DNA of 64,000 nucleotides from Persicobacter psychrovividus (lineage in GTDB: Bacteria; Bacteroidota; Bacteroidia; Cytophagales; Cyclobacteriaceae), in contig NZ_AP025299.1 in NCBI RefSeq assembly GCF_036492425.1, forward strand, positions 62,001 to 126,000, written 5' to 3'. The notes under the pieces were generated by a model. That model made no database searches and was not told the origin of the DNA. It saw only the letters and a program-made list of their open reading frames with translations. The translations under genes and the position numbers were made by a program. Shown here piece after piece: positions 1-6,565 of this stretch. The stretch's first letter is position 1; every line of letters starts with the position of its first letter.

Positions 1-1266
1 GTCAATGAGAAAGTTTATCAGGCGAAAGGCTTTGAAAACTATTCTTCATTCTCTTTCTGGGATACTTTCAGGGCTACCCAACCGCTGTTACACATGGTTT
101 CTCCAGAACTGTCAAGCAATGTGATGCAATCCCTGATTGCCCGCCACCGCGATGCGAAATCTCATTTACCACTGTGGGAGCTTTGTGGGGTAGATAACAC
201 CTGTATGATTGGTTACCCTACGGTGGCCGTGTTATATGATGCGATTATGAAAGGCGTTCCGGGGATTGATGAGGAAGAGGCTTTTGAAGCGATGAAGGAC
301 ATTGCCAACACGAATAAAGATTCGAGTTCGGATGGTGTCGGTGGGCTCGATGAATATATCAGCCTGGGTTATGTGCCGGCCGATATCCCAAAGAACGTTT
401 CCAAAACCCTCGAATATGCTTATGAGGACTGGTGCATTGCCTCTTTGGCAAAGCGGTTGGGTAAAATGGAAGATTACCGCGTTTTTAAAGCACGATCGGA
501 AAATTACCGAAACCTCTTCAATAGCGACCGCAAAATGTTCTGGCCAAAAAATGCCGACGGCAGTTGGTTTGGAGAGATTAATCAGCATAAATGGGACGAA
601 TTGCAGCAACACTGGATTTCTGGAAATCTGTGGGCTTATGAATATTTCGCACCGCACGCAGTGAATGATTTGATTGAGCTTAAAGGTGGTGTGAAAGATT
701 TCACGGCCCAACTCGATGATCTATTCAGCAAGTCGCTGGATATGGAAGGCGAGGAGCATGTAGATATTTCAGGCTTTATTGGTGGATACGCCCACGGCGA
801 TGAGCCCGGGCATGCGAATGCCTACCTGTATAATTATGTCGGTCAGCCCTATAAAACGCAAGCACTGGTCCGCCAGATTATGGATGAAATGTACACCGAT
901 CAGCCTGATGGCATGCCCAATAATGAGGATTGTGGGCAGATGTCGGCTTGGTATGTTTTTTCTTCCATGGGATTTTATCCTGCCTGCCCAGGGGATGAGG
1001 AGTTTTTGATCGGCTCCCCATTGTTCAGTGCTGCAAAAATGAAACTGGGCAATGGGAATGTTTTCACTATGGAAGCTAAAAACCAGTCTGCGGAAAATAT
1101 CTATGTGCAGTCTATTGAAATCAATGGAAAAAAAGTGAACAGAACTTATATCACCCAGCAGGAAATTATGAATGGTGGATCCCTGAAATTAGTGATGGGC
1201 AACAAGCCGAACACCAAATTGGGGGCCAAGTCAAAATTCAGACCGACCGCTCCTGCAAGCAGATAA
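1..1266 (+). CDS. GH92 family exo-alpha-mannosidase, C-terminal part
   Basis: This is the C-terminal 421 residues of a glycoside hydrolase family 92 protein; the reading frame is open to the first base, so the start lies outside the window. GH92 enzymes are calcium-dependent exo-alpha-mannosidases that trim mannose from N-glycans or mannans in the periplasm or at the cell surface. The sequence opens with FSFWDTFRATQPLL, and further on has HGDEPGHANAYLYNY and NNEDCGQMSAWYVFSSMGFY, which are the conserved (alpha/alpha)6-barrel blocks carrying the catalytic acidic residues. The protein ends soon after the last beta-sandwich, with no T9SS sorting tail, which fits a periplasmic or lipid-anchored enzyme. 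A hairpin terminator follows about 320 bases downstream. The mannosidase family call is secure; the linkage cleaved cannot be read from this fragment. Confidence 0.93.
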   Translation, partial: VNEKVYQAKGFENYSSFSFWDTFRATQPLLHMVSPELSSNVMQSLIARHRDAKSHLPLWELCGVDNTCMIGYPTVAVLYDAIMKGVPGIDEEEAFEAMKDIANTNKDSSSDGVGGLDEYISLGYVPADIPKNVSKTLEYAYEDWCIASLAKRLGKMEDYRVFKARSENYRNLFNSDRKMFWPKNADGSWFGEINQHKWDELQQHWISGNLWAYEYFAPHAVNDLIELKGGVKDFTAQLDDLFSKSLDMEGEEHVDISGFIGGYAHGDEPGHANAYLYNYVGQPYKTQALVRQIMDEMYTDQPDGMPNNEDCGQMSAWYVFSSMGFYPACPGDEEFLIGSPLFSAAKMKLGNGNVFTMEAKNQSAENIYVQSIEINGKKVNRTYITQQEIMNGGSLKLVMGNKPNTKLGAKSKFRPTAPASR

Positions 1267-1735
1267 AATGACAAGCCTCAGGCAGCTTTCAAAATCAGCA
1301 TTGTGTTGGACGTTAAAAATAACGTCTATACAGGATAATCTGCTTAGCTTAATGGCATCGGGTGAATCCGTAAAGTTGTTAACATAATATTTTGTGTTAA
1401 AGCCATAGAATTAGTTGCCCTGCCGAAAACCGAATATTATTTACCGCTAAAACTGAAATTTAAGAGGTGCAACAGCCCGATAAATATTAAAGAAATTCAT
1501 TGATCGATCCCGAGGCTGAACGATGATGTTTCCTCAGGAAAATGAAAGCCATTCAATTTTATATATTTGAATTAGTGTTTGAAGCCACAGCGCGATCCTG
1601 TGGCTTTTTTTTAAGCCCATTATTTAACATAATGCTTTCTTTTTTTGGGGGGGAGTGATATTGAAAGCTTGCGAAACATGCCCCTTGGGTTGGGCAGTCG
1701 AATATTTTTGTATCCCTACTCCGAAAACTGGACGG
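1267..1735. other. Intergenic stretch after GH92
   Basis: No coding frame looks real here. The stretch separates the plus-strand GH92 gene from a convergent minus-strand small gene and holds one clear hairpin terminator near 1581-1612. The remainder is AT-rich without recognisable repeats. Confidence 0.6.
1581..1612 (+). terminator. Rho-independent terminator after GH92
   Basis: AGCCACAG (1583-1590) pairs perfectly with CTGTGGCT (1598-1605) around a 7-base loop, followed by a run of eight T. It sits between the convergent GH92 gene and the small membrane-protein gene. Confidence 0.75.
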
Positions 1736-2176
1736 TCAGACACACCCCAAACCCTCCAGTCGGTCCAACAGCTGATTCTCAAACCATTCCAGATCCTCAA
1801 TGTCATTGATGGGGTAACGCATCCATTGCCCGTCCTCCTCGAGTCCAATGTAATGTCGTTGGCCCTCCTGCCATAACTGACACAGGCGCTTTTGCTGCTG
1901 ACCGTCAATCAGTATTTCTTTTTTGATCAGGCGGTCGTTGGTTAAGAGTCGTTGGGGGTCGATATGCTTGGCCATTAATGCCTTCAGTTTTAATAATCGT
2001 TCGGGGGGAGTGCCGGAAAAGGAAATTTTCGCGAGCGAAGACCCTTCGGTGACCACCATCTTTTTCAGTCGGTGATTTTCCTGCGCAAGTTGATGATTCT
2101 CTTTTAGCCTTTTCAGGAAAAGAAAACCGAAAGCTGTGGTCAGCAATATATTTATGGAGAATAAATAAATCATCAT
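1736..2176 (-). CDS. Small membrane-anchored protein of unknown function
   Basis: A 146-residue protein with one N-terminal transmembrane segment (about residues 3-21), a short coiled-coil-like stretch (KRLKENHQLAQENHRLKK, about 23-40), and a soluble tail rich in glutamine and acidic residues. I do not recognise the family. It is a single gene convergent with GH92, and its upstream side faces brxA divergently. Length, a plausible start near an AT-rich leader, and the absence of a competing frame make it a likely real gene. The membrane anchor followed by a coil suggests a small inner-membrane adaptor, but this is only inference. An alternative start at the second Met would shorten it by one residue. 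Confidence 0.6.
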   Translation of the reverse strand: MMIYLFSINILLTTAFGFLFLKRLKENHQLAQENHRLKKMVVTEGSSLAKISFSGTPPERLLKLKALMAKHIDPQRLLTNDRLIKKEILIDGQQQKRLCQLWQEGQRHYIGLEEDGQWMRYPINDIEDLEWFENQLLDRLEGLGCV

Positions 2177-2486
2177 CTTAATTGAATTGTGGTACCTTAT
2201 GATTGGTTTGGACCTTTCGGTACGGACGGTGCATACAACCTCCCCACATCAAGGGCGGCTACCATCAGGGCGAGTATCAAACCAACACCCCAAAGGTCAG
2301 GCATGGCAGTGCAACGAAAGTGCAGCGGAGGATTTTCATGTTTTTTTTCGAGGCACATTGGCTGCACTTGGAAAGGGTAGGTTTGTGGTGTGGGTCGGCC
2401 CAATGTGGCTGACCTCAGCATAACGAATTCATTTCGTGTGGTACGGGCAGGCCTGACCCTTGAAATCATTTGCCTACCCCCTATAA
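2177..2486. other. Intergenic stretch before brxA
   Basis: No convincing gene. A minus-strand open frame (2197-2469) exists but resembles no family. The stretch includes a REP-like copy near 2391-2416 and the putative brxA promoter at its right end. Confidence 0.5.
2391..2416 (+). repeat. REP-like palindromic repeat, diverged copy
   Basis: The segment reads as a degenerate copy of the family GTAGGGTCAG...CTGACCT found around brxA and brxB (GGGTCGGCCCAATGTGGCTG here). A partial inverse copy, GGGCAGGCCTGACC, follows near 2446. Confidence 0.5.
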
Positions 2487-2499
2487 ATGTTTACCTTTG
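2469..2499 (+). promoter_or_regulatory. Bacteroidota-type promoter for brxA
   Basis: TTTG at 2469-2472 and TACCTTTG at 2492-2499 match the Bacteroidota -33 (TTTG) and -7 (TAnnTTTG) boxes, with a 19-base spacer. Transcription would begin near 2505, which argues against the upstream ATG at 2487 as the brxA start. Confidence 0.6.
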
Positions 2500-2528
2500 T
2501 TGGTTACCAAATGACCAATAAAAACAAG

Positions 2529-3110
2529 ATGCCGAACAAAAAATATAGCTTTACTTTTACGCTTAGCCTTTTGCGATTATCCGAATTTTCGATGGTCATG
2601 AACGCACTTTTACGGGGGCAGGGAACGAAGGATGAGCTGATTTTAAATTTTGGAAATGGGAAAATAAAGACGGGGAGTCTGTTGTATTCCGAACTCAGCA
2701 AACGCGCCAAAGCCCTGACGCCCGAACAACAGGAGTTTTACCTCGATGCCGACTTGCCGACGCAAAAACTGCTCGCCCTGCTGGCGGTTTGTAAGGTGTA
2801 TCCCTTCATTCGGGACTTCATCCTCGAGGTGCTGCGTAATAAGGTTTTGCTGTTCGACGATCAGCTCAGCCGACTGGATTATGACCGTTTCTTTGAGAAC
2901 AAAAAGGAACTGCATGATGAGGTGCTGGCGCTTTCGGAGAATACAGAACGGAAAGTCCGTCGGGCAATTTTCGGGATTTTGTTGGAAGCAGGCCTGATCG
3001 AAGGGGAGGATGGCCAATACCAAATCCAACGCCCGTGGGTTTCGGGTAGATTGGAACAGGTCATTCGGCAGGACAAAGAAGAATGGTTGATGGTGTTGTT
3101 ACATCATTAA
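2529..3110 (+). CDS. brxA: BrxA family (DUF1819) BREX protein
   Basis: This looks like BrxA, the small NusB-like, DNA-binding component of BREX phage-defence systems. It is all-helical, and the block from IRDFILEVLRNK through DYDRFFE to STERK-like and AIFGILLEAGLI (about residues 100-165) follows the DUF1819 pattern. I chose ATG 2529 (193 residues, MPNKKYSFTF...) because the predicted transcription start is near 2505; ATG 2511 is also possible, and ATG 2487 lies inside the promoter. Family members are usually near 200 residues, so the protein appears complete. brxB follows 141 bases later on the same strand, the order seen in type 1 BREX. The expected brxC, pglX, pglZ and brxL genes are missing from the window. 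The call rests on recalled family pattern plus the strong brxB neighbour. Confidence 0.78.
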   Translation: MPNKKYSFTFTLSLLRLSEFSMVMNALLRGQGTKDELILNFGNGKIKTGSLLYSELSKRAKALTPEQQEFYLDADLPTQKLLALLAVCKVYPFIRDFILEVLRNKVLLFDDQLSRLDYDRFFENKKELHDEVLALSENTERKVRRAIFGILLEAGLIEGEDGQYQIQRPWVSGRLEQVIRQDKEEWLMVLLHH

Positions 3111-3125
3111 ATTGGTGGAATGTAT

Positions 3126-3153
3126 GTAGGGTCAGCCCTATGTGGCTGACCTA
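3126..3153 (+). repeat. REP-like palindrome between brxA and brxB, copy 1
   Basis: GTAGGGTCAG at the left and CTGACCTA at the right form an imperfect inverted repeat. It begins 15 bases after the brxA stop codon. Confidence 0.65.
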
Positions 3154-3173
3154 AAAAAAAAATATCGGTATTT

Positions 3174-3212
3174 AGGTCAGGCACGCAGGCCAGACCCTAC
3201 ACGGCTGACCTA
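3174..3212 (-). repeat. REP-like palindrome between brxA and brxB, inverted copy
   Basis: Read on the minus strand, 3174-3200 gives GTAGGGTCTGG...GCCTGACC, an inverted copy of the unit at 3126-3153; an extra half-unit (CGGCTGACCTA) follows. The two copies face each other across an A-rich spacer and could form a large hairpin between brxA and brxB. Confidence 0.6.
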
Positions 3213-3251
3213 ATTAATGATTGCATGCAATGCCACCCAAAAACAAAAAAA

Positions 3252-3827
3252 ATGACAAGCATAAGCGAACAATTTGAACATATATTCGAGGTCGTTTCTT
3301 CAGAAGGATTTTTGAAGATGCAGGCCCTCGGCGGGGAGATCCCTTTCTATATTTCAGCCTATGATCCCACGCAGGAGATGCCCGTGCGTCAGGCGATCCG
3401 TGGGTTGATCAACAAGCTCGAGAAACGATCCATTTCCGTTCTGGAGGTCAATCTCTATGACTTGTCAGTGGAGATTATTGACAACAAAATGGGCATGGAA
3501 AAGATGTTCAAGGTAGAGCAAAGGCGCAAGGACAAAGCCAAGTTCATGCGCGCTTTGCAGTCGAGTTTGAACATGCACGAGGTACTTATGCCGGCGGTTG
3601 AAGCCAAGATCAAGCAGGCGCAGGCGCAGGTATATTTCTTCACAGGCATCGGCGAGGTATTCCCCTTCATCCGATCCCATAACGTGCTCAATAATTTACA
3701 GAATATTGCCAAACAAGCGCCAACGGTCATGTTTTTTCCTGGCAATTATAATGGTCATTCCTTGGAGCTTTTTGGTAAATTAACGGACGATAATTATTAT
3801 CGGGCTTTTAATATCCAAAACGTGTAG
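3252..3827 (+). CDS. brxB: BrxB family (DUF1788) BREX protein
   Basis: BrxB is a core component of BREX phage-defence systems; its exact activity is not settled. The C-terminal half carries the family signature: FFTGIGEVFPFIRSHNVLNNL, then VMFFPGNYNGHSLELF and DDNYYRAF just before the end. I chose ATG 3252 (191 residues, MTSISEQF...) because it follows an A-rich stretch typical of Bacteroidota initiation; the in-frame ATG at 3225 would add nine residues. The protein is full length. Its TAG stop codon lies inside a REP-like palindrome (3824-3850). About 100 bases downstream an IS3-family element begins, and no brxC follows beyond it, so the pair appears to be the stranded front end of a BREX operon. 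Confidence 0.87.
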   Translation: MTSISEQFEHIFEVVSSEGFLKMQALGGEIPFYISAYDPTQEMPVRQAIRGLINKLEKRSISVLEVNLYDLSVEIIDNKMGMEKMFKVEQRRKDKAKFMRALQSSLNMHEVLMPAVEAKIKQAQAQVYFFTGIGEVFPFIRSHNVLNNLQNIAKQAPTVMFFPGNYNGHSLELFGKLTDDNYYRAFNIQNV

Positions 3828-3850
3828 GGTCAGGCCTATGTGCCTGACCT
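3824..3850 (+). repeat. REP-like palindrome overlapping brxB stop codon
   Basis: GTAGGGTCAGG at the left, TGCCTGACCT at the right. The TAG stop of brxB is the second to fourth base of the repeat, showing that the repeat and gene end fused precisely. Confidence 0.65.
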
Positions 3851-3871
3851 GATGATATACGCCTACGTGAT

Positions 3872-3898
3872 GTACGGTCAGACCTACGTGCCTGACCT
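3872..3898 (+). repeat. REP-like palindrome after brxB
   Basis: GTACGGTCAGACC at the left and TGCCTGACCT at the right, a close copy of the unit at 3824-3850, 21 bases downstream of it and 25 bases before the IS3 end. Confidence 0.6.
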
Positions 3899-3923
3899 GA
3901 TATCGGGATGGATAATCATGTCT

Positions 3924-3949
3924 TGTCCTGAAATAACTTGGCACTTATT
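3924..3949 (+). repeat. IS3 terminal inverted repeat, left end
   Basis: TGTCCTGAAATAACTTGGCA and a few more bases match the inverted complement of the right end at 5448-5473 with several mismatches. Confidence 0.7.
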
Positions 3950-4006
3950 ATCAGCTTTTTCGTCTGATTGGATGCTTTGTAAATTGTACTATAATAGGTA
4001 TGTGTT

Positions 4007-4969
4007 TTATGTTACATTTCGAGATGTCGCCGCGGGCGCCGCGCTCCCGCGGGGAACTTTTAAATTAGGGTGAGTTCCTTTGGCAGGCTCGAGCCTGCCA
4101 AAACTCACTAACCCAAATTCAAAAGTGCACGAACTACACCGCTGAAAAGGAGCGGCTCCTAATCGCTTATTTTTTCTATAGTTTTTCCATTTTCGTTTGA
4201 TCAGTCCTTGGTGATTATGAGCTTCTTCCGGTGTCATCAAATCGAGACTCCAATGCCTTCTTTTATGGTTATAAATATCAATTGCCCAAGTGGCTTTTTT
4301 CTTTGCATCTGCAACCGTTAAAAAACTTGCTTCAAGGTAAAACTCTTGTTTCAAAATACCATTTACTCGTTCTGCAACGGCATTTTGATAGGGGTCATAA
4401 CTTTCCGTCATACTCACTTGTATTTCATTCTTTCTCAACATTTTGATATATGCGTTGCAGCAATACTGAACACCACGATCGGAATGATGGATCAACGGTT
4501 GCGCCTTGTCTGGTCGCTGTTTGAGTGCCATCTTTAAGGCCTTAATGCTATCAGCCGCAGCAAGACTGTCAGAAAGTTGCCAACCGACAATCTTTCTCGA
4601 ATACAGATCAGTCACCAGGTGTAAGTAGGCGTGTCTCTGGCGCCCCAAAATACTGATATAGGTAATGTCTGCTACCCAAATTTCATTTGGTCTTGTGGGC
4701 TGAATGTTACCAATCAAGTAGGGATGCTTCTTGAATTTATGCTTTGAATTGGTGGTTTTTATGTAGCTTTTTTTCTTCTTAATCAAGCCGTTATGCTCTT
4801 TCAAAAACGAGAACAACCGATCACGCCCCAAATAGATACCTTCAGCTTCAAGCGTATCATTGATTTCGATGTGTAGTTTGCGGCCACCCATATTTGGCTG
4901 ATCTTTGCGCGCTTCTTTAATTACCTTGAGGATAAACTCTTCTTTACCAACCCAATCCGCCAATTTCAC
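4007..4969 (-). CDS. IS3-family transposase OrfB (DDE integrase domain)
   Basis: This is the catalytic half of an IS3 transposase. It has an HTH_21-like segment (QPNMGGRKLH), then the rve integrase core with WVADITYI (first Asp), HHSDRGVQY (second Asp) and NAVAERVNGILKQEF (Glu). The position 4969 start is a GTG; the frame continues upstream to overlap orfA at the AAAAG/AAAAC stretch near 5046-5057, so the natural product is probably an OrfAB fusion made by -1 frameshifting rather than a protein starting here. The expected end is near KRKWKNYRKNK; instead the frame runs on for about 50 residues (RLGAAPF... to SRNVT) encoded by palindromic DNA, suggesting that the original stop was lost. The catalytic triad is intact, so activity cannot be excluded. 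Confidence 0.9.
   Translation of the reverse strand: MKLADWVGKEEFILKVIKEARKDQPNMGGRKLHIEINDTLEAEGIYLGRDRLFSFLKEHNGLIKKKKSYIKTTNSKHKFKKHPYLIGNIQPTRPNEIWVADITYISILGRQRHAYLHLVTDLYSRKIVGWQLSDSLAAADSIKALKMALKQRPDKAQPLIHHSDRGVQYCCNAYIKMLRKNEIQVSMTESYDPYQNAVAERVNGILKQEFYLEASFLTVADAKKKATWAIDIYNHKRRHWSLDLMTPEEAHNHQGLIKRKWKNYRKNKRLGAAPFQRCSSCTFEFGLVSFGRLEPAKGTHPNLKVPRGSAAPAATSRNVT
4030..4052. repeat. GC-rich palindrome at the 3' end of orfB
   Basis: CCGCGGG (4030-4036) and CCCGCGG (4046-4052) form a strong GC hairpin in otherwise AT-rich DNA, directly beside the longer palindrome at 4056-4126. Confidence 0.6.
4056..4126. repeat. Long imperfect palindrome within IS3 3' end
   Basis: The arms meet at 4090/4091 in GGCAGGCTCGAGCCTGCC. 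Outward they continue as TGAGTT/AACTCA, AGGG/CCC, AAATT and ACTTTT/AAAAGT with few bulges, so that about 70 bases can fold into one cruciform. orfB reads through it in frame. Confidence 0.7.
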
Positions 4970-5042
4970 TTCATGCTGCTGCCAGGCTTGTCGACTCTTA
5001 CCAAAAATACTTGTGAGCCTTAAAAGCCCAACAGAAGGGTGG

Positions 5043-5414
5043 TTATGTTTTAACTTTTCGACCGTTTCGTACCAACTTTTTTTTAAGATTCATCCCATAT
5101 CGCTGCTCACCGATATCCACCAAAATTTCCATAGCCTCAGCCTTCAACTGAGCATCTTCCTTTTCACGTTGCAACTGCATCACCAATGCTTTCAATGCAT
5201 TGGGGTCATTAGGTAAATCCGATTTTTTCATCTTAGGTCGTGTCTTGTATTTTGTTTGTATTAATTGTTGATACCACCAGCACCAGCGCTTCAGGGTGCG
5301 TTCACAGATTTGATAATCTTCCAAAATTTTTTTCTTACTCGCAAGCCCGACGTAATATTTTTGTACAGCTGTCCGTTTTTCTTTTGCGCTAATTTTAAGT
5401 TCCTTAATTTGCAT
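5043..5414 (-). CDS. IS3-family transposase OrfA (HTH and leucine zipper)
   Basis: A 123-residue protein with the features of IS3 OrfA: a basic helix-turn-helix N-terminal part (KKKILEDYQICERTLKRW) that binds the element ends, and a C-terminal leucine-zipper-like helix (LKALVMQLQREKEDAQLKAEAMEIL) for multimerisation. Its end overlaps the upstream extension of the orfB frame; A-rich stretches in the last codons (CGAAAAG, GTTAAAACA) are plausible sites of the -1 frameshift that makes the OrfAB transposase. The start ATG lies 59 bases inside the right terminal repeat end, the usual distance. The frame looks intact. Confidence 0.85.
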   Translation of the reverse strand: MQIKELKISAKEKRTAVQKYYVGLASKKKILEDYQICERTLKRWCWWYQQLIQTKYKTRPKMKKSDLPNDPNALKALVMQLQREKEDAQLKAEAMEILVDIGEQRYGMNLKKKLVRNGRKVKT

Positions 5415-5447
5415 TTTCCTTATTTTTTAATTCTCAACCATTTATGA

Positions 5448-5473
5448 AATAGTTGCCAACTGTATTCAGGACG
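5448..5473 (-). repeat. IS3 terminal inverted repeat, right end
   Basis: On the minus strand this reads CGTCCTGAATACAGTTGGCA and onward, matching the left end at 3924-3949. Confidence 0.7.
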
Positions 5474-5545
5474 ATGCAACAGTTTATATAATTTACCTTA
5501 TGTTAAATAAAAAGGGTCAAAAAATAAATGCTATTGGTTTAGAGT

Positions 5546-5583
5546 AAAAATCGGACGGGTATTATATCACCATGACCCGCCCT
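5546..5583 (-). terminator. Terminator of the FN3-TonB-Sia operon
   Basis: On the minus strand GGGCGGGT pairs with ACCCGTCC (one G-T wobble) across a 14-base loop and is followed by GATTTTTA. It lies 38 bases past the siaC-like stop. Confidence 0.7.
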
Positions 5584-5620
5584 CAGGTATTTTTACTCAT
5601 CGCTGTAGCATTTTCTTAGC

Positions 5621-6013
5621 TTATAAAGCGTATTCCACCAAATTCATTTCCAGCTCACTTTCTTCGATAAGATCTTCTGCTTCCATAAGCATTTCTTCAT
5701 CATCGGGATCTGGATAAAACCAATTGACCGTCAAGGCGGCACCATTATCACTCAGTTCTTTTAAGTTGATGAACAAATCCAATAACGCACGAGATGAAGC
5801 GGTATTGAAATAAGTCAGTTTAATGTCCAGGGTAAATTCGCCTTTGGTTACTTCAAAGTAGTTGGCGATCCACTTGTAAATATCCTCATAAAACTGGTAT
5901 GGTTCTTCAAGGTAAGACTCTCCCTGAATGGCTCCTTTTTTTGTGTTTCCTGATAGGTTCACATTAGGGACGAAAAACTTATCCCTGCTTCCTTCGACTA
6001 TATAATCTTCCAT
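5621..6013 (-). CDS. SiaC-like regulatory phosphoprotein (DUF1987)
   Basis: SiaC proteins are the switch component of the SiaABC partner-switching module: the SiaB kinase phosphorylates them on a threonine, the SiaA phosphatase reverses this, and the phosphorylation state controls a downstream partner (in Pseudomonas aeruginosa the diguanylate cyclase SiaD). This 130-residue protein has the usual size and core, with YFNTASSRALLDL around residues 68-80; Thr71 is the probable phosphosite by analogy with the conserved NTxS motif. The C-terminal part (VNWFYPDPDDEEMLMEAEDL) matches the family. It is the last gene of the operon, 8 bases after the SiaB-like gene and just before a terminator. No SiaD-like cyclase is nearby, so the output is unknown here. 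Confidence 0.85.
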   Translation of the reverse strand: MEDYIVEGSRDKFFVPNVNLSGNTKKGAIQGESYLEEPYQFYEDIYKWIANYFEVTKGEFTLDIKLTYFNTASSRALLDLFINLKELSDNGAALTVNWFYPDPDDEEMLMEAEDLIEESELEMNLVEYAL

Positions 6014-6021
6014 GATAGTAG

Positions 6022-6561
6022 TTATTTTTCAAGTTGTATAAATATTGATAATAGGGATCGGTCATCGTCGATTTCTTCGACTTCAAACTGAATGGGTACT
6101 TGGGCTTTTATGGCCACCTGTATTATCCCAATATTACCGGAATTTAACCGGTGTTCGTCAGCCTTCAAAAGAAAATCTCTTTTCATTTTCCGTAAATCTT
6201 CTTTTCCGAGGTGCCCTACCACCTCGCCCTTTTGCATCACCCGGTCAATATCCTGATTATAAATTTGATTGCAGGCCCAAATGTCCAGGTGGTCGTCGGT
6301 TTCATCGATGGTAAACATCCCGATACCGTCCTGCGTTTCCGGATCGCGATCTGCGGAATAGTTGGCAATGTTTTGCACCAGTTCCATATAAATGGAAAAT
6401 GCACGTTTCCATAGCTTTGCGTCATCTATGAATTTTACGCGCAGGTAATTGCCTACCATGCCAATATTACCCGAATTGAAAGGCCCGTACGCCTCGAGCT
6501 TGGCAGGGTCCGATTGCCAATAGATGGTTCGTTGCTTTTGTTTAATTTGGTCGTAACGCAT
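6022..6561 (-). CDS. SiaB-family protein kinase (DUF6272)
   Basis: A 179-residue cytoplasmic protein of the SiaB type, kinases that phosphorylate SiaC. It has an N-box-like helix (YMELVQNIANYS, about residues 59-70), a beta-strand pair with LDIWACNQI, and a glycine-containing segment GNIGIIQVA near the C terminus, an arrangement like GHKL-type ATP-binding folds. It is placed between the SiaA-like phosphatase gene (4 bases upstream) and the SiaC-like gene (8 bases downstream), the same set of partners as in known Sia modules. The family call is made from pattern and from gene order, which support each other. Confidence 0.82.
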   Translation of the reverse strand: MRYDQIKQKQRTIYWQSDPAKLEAYGPFNSGNIGMVGNYLRVKFIDDAKLWKRAFSIYMELVQNIANYSADRDPETQDGIGMFTIDETDDHLDIWACNQIYNQDIDRVMQKGEVVGHLGKEDLRKMKRDFLLKADEHRLNSGNIGIIQVAIKAQVPIQFEVEEIDDDRSLLSIFIQLEK

Positions 6562-6565
6562 GGAA

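Larger units (their letters stand above)
3924..5473 (-). mobile_element. IS3-family insertion sequence
   Basis: About 1550 bases bounded by imperfect terminal inverted repeats: the left end begins TGTCCTGAAATAACTTGGCA and the right end, read inward on the minus strand, begins CGTCCTGAATACAGTTGGCA. Inside are orfA (helix-turn-helix and leucine zipper) and orfB (DDE integrase) in the overlapping arrangement of IS3 elements that make a fused transposase by -1 frameshifting. I see no matching target duplication next to the ends, so the element may be old or the flanks altered. It sits 96 bases after brxB, where brxC would be expected. A palindromic insertion appears to enlarge its 3' end (see 4030-4126). 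Confidence 0.85.

Noticed and set aside
2197-2469. Minus-strand open frame with a hydrophobic stretch
   Set aside because: It covers REP-like repeats and lies where the brxA promoter is expected; no family resemblance.
3840-4073. Plus-strand open frame after brxB
   Set aside because: It spans a REP-like palindrome and the IS end and has no resemblance to BrxC or any known protein.
3915-5482. Target-site duplication flanking the IS3 element
   Set aside because: The bases next to the two ends do not match at 3, 4 or 5 positions under any reasonable choice of ends.
5474-5620. Remnant of brxC beyond the IS3 element
   Set aside because: All frames contain stops and no P-loop or BrxC-like sequence is visible.
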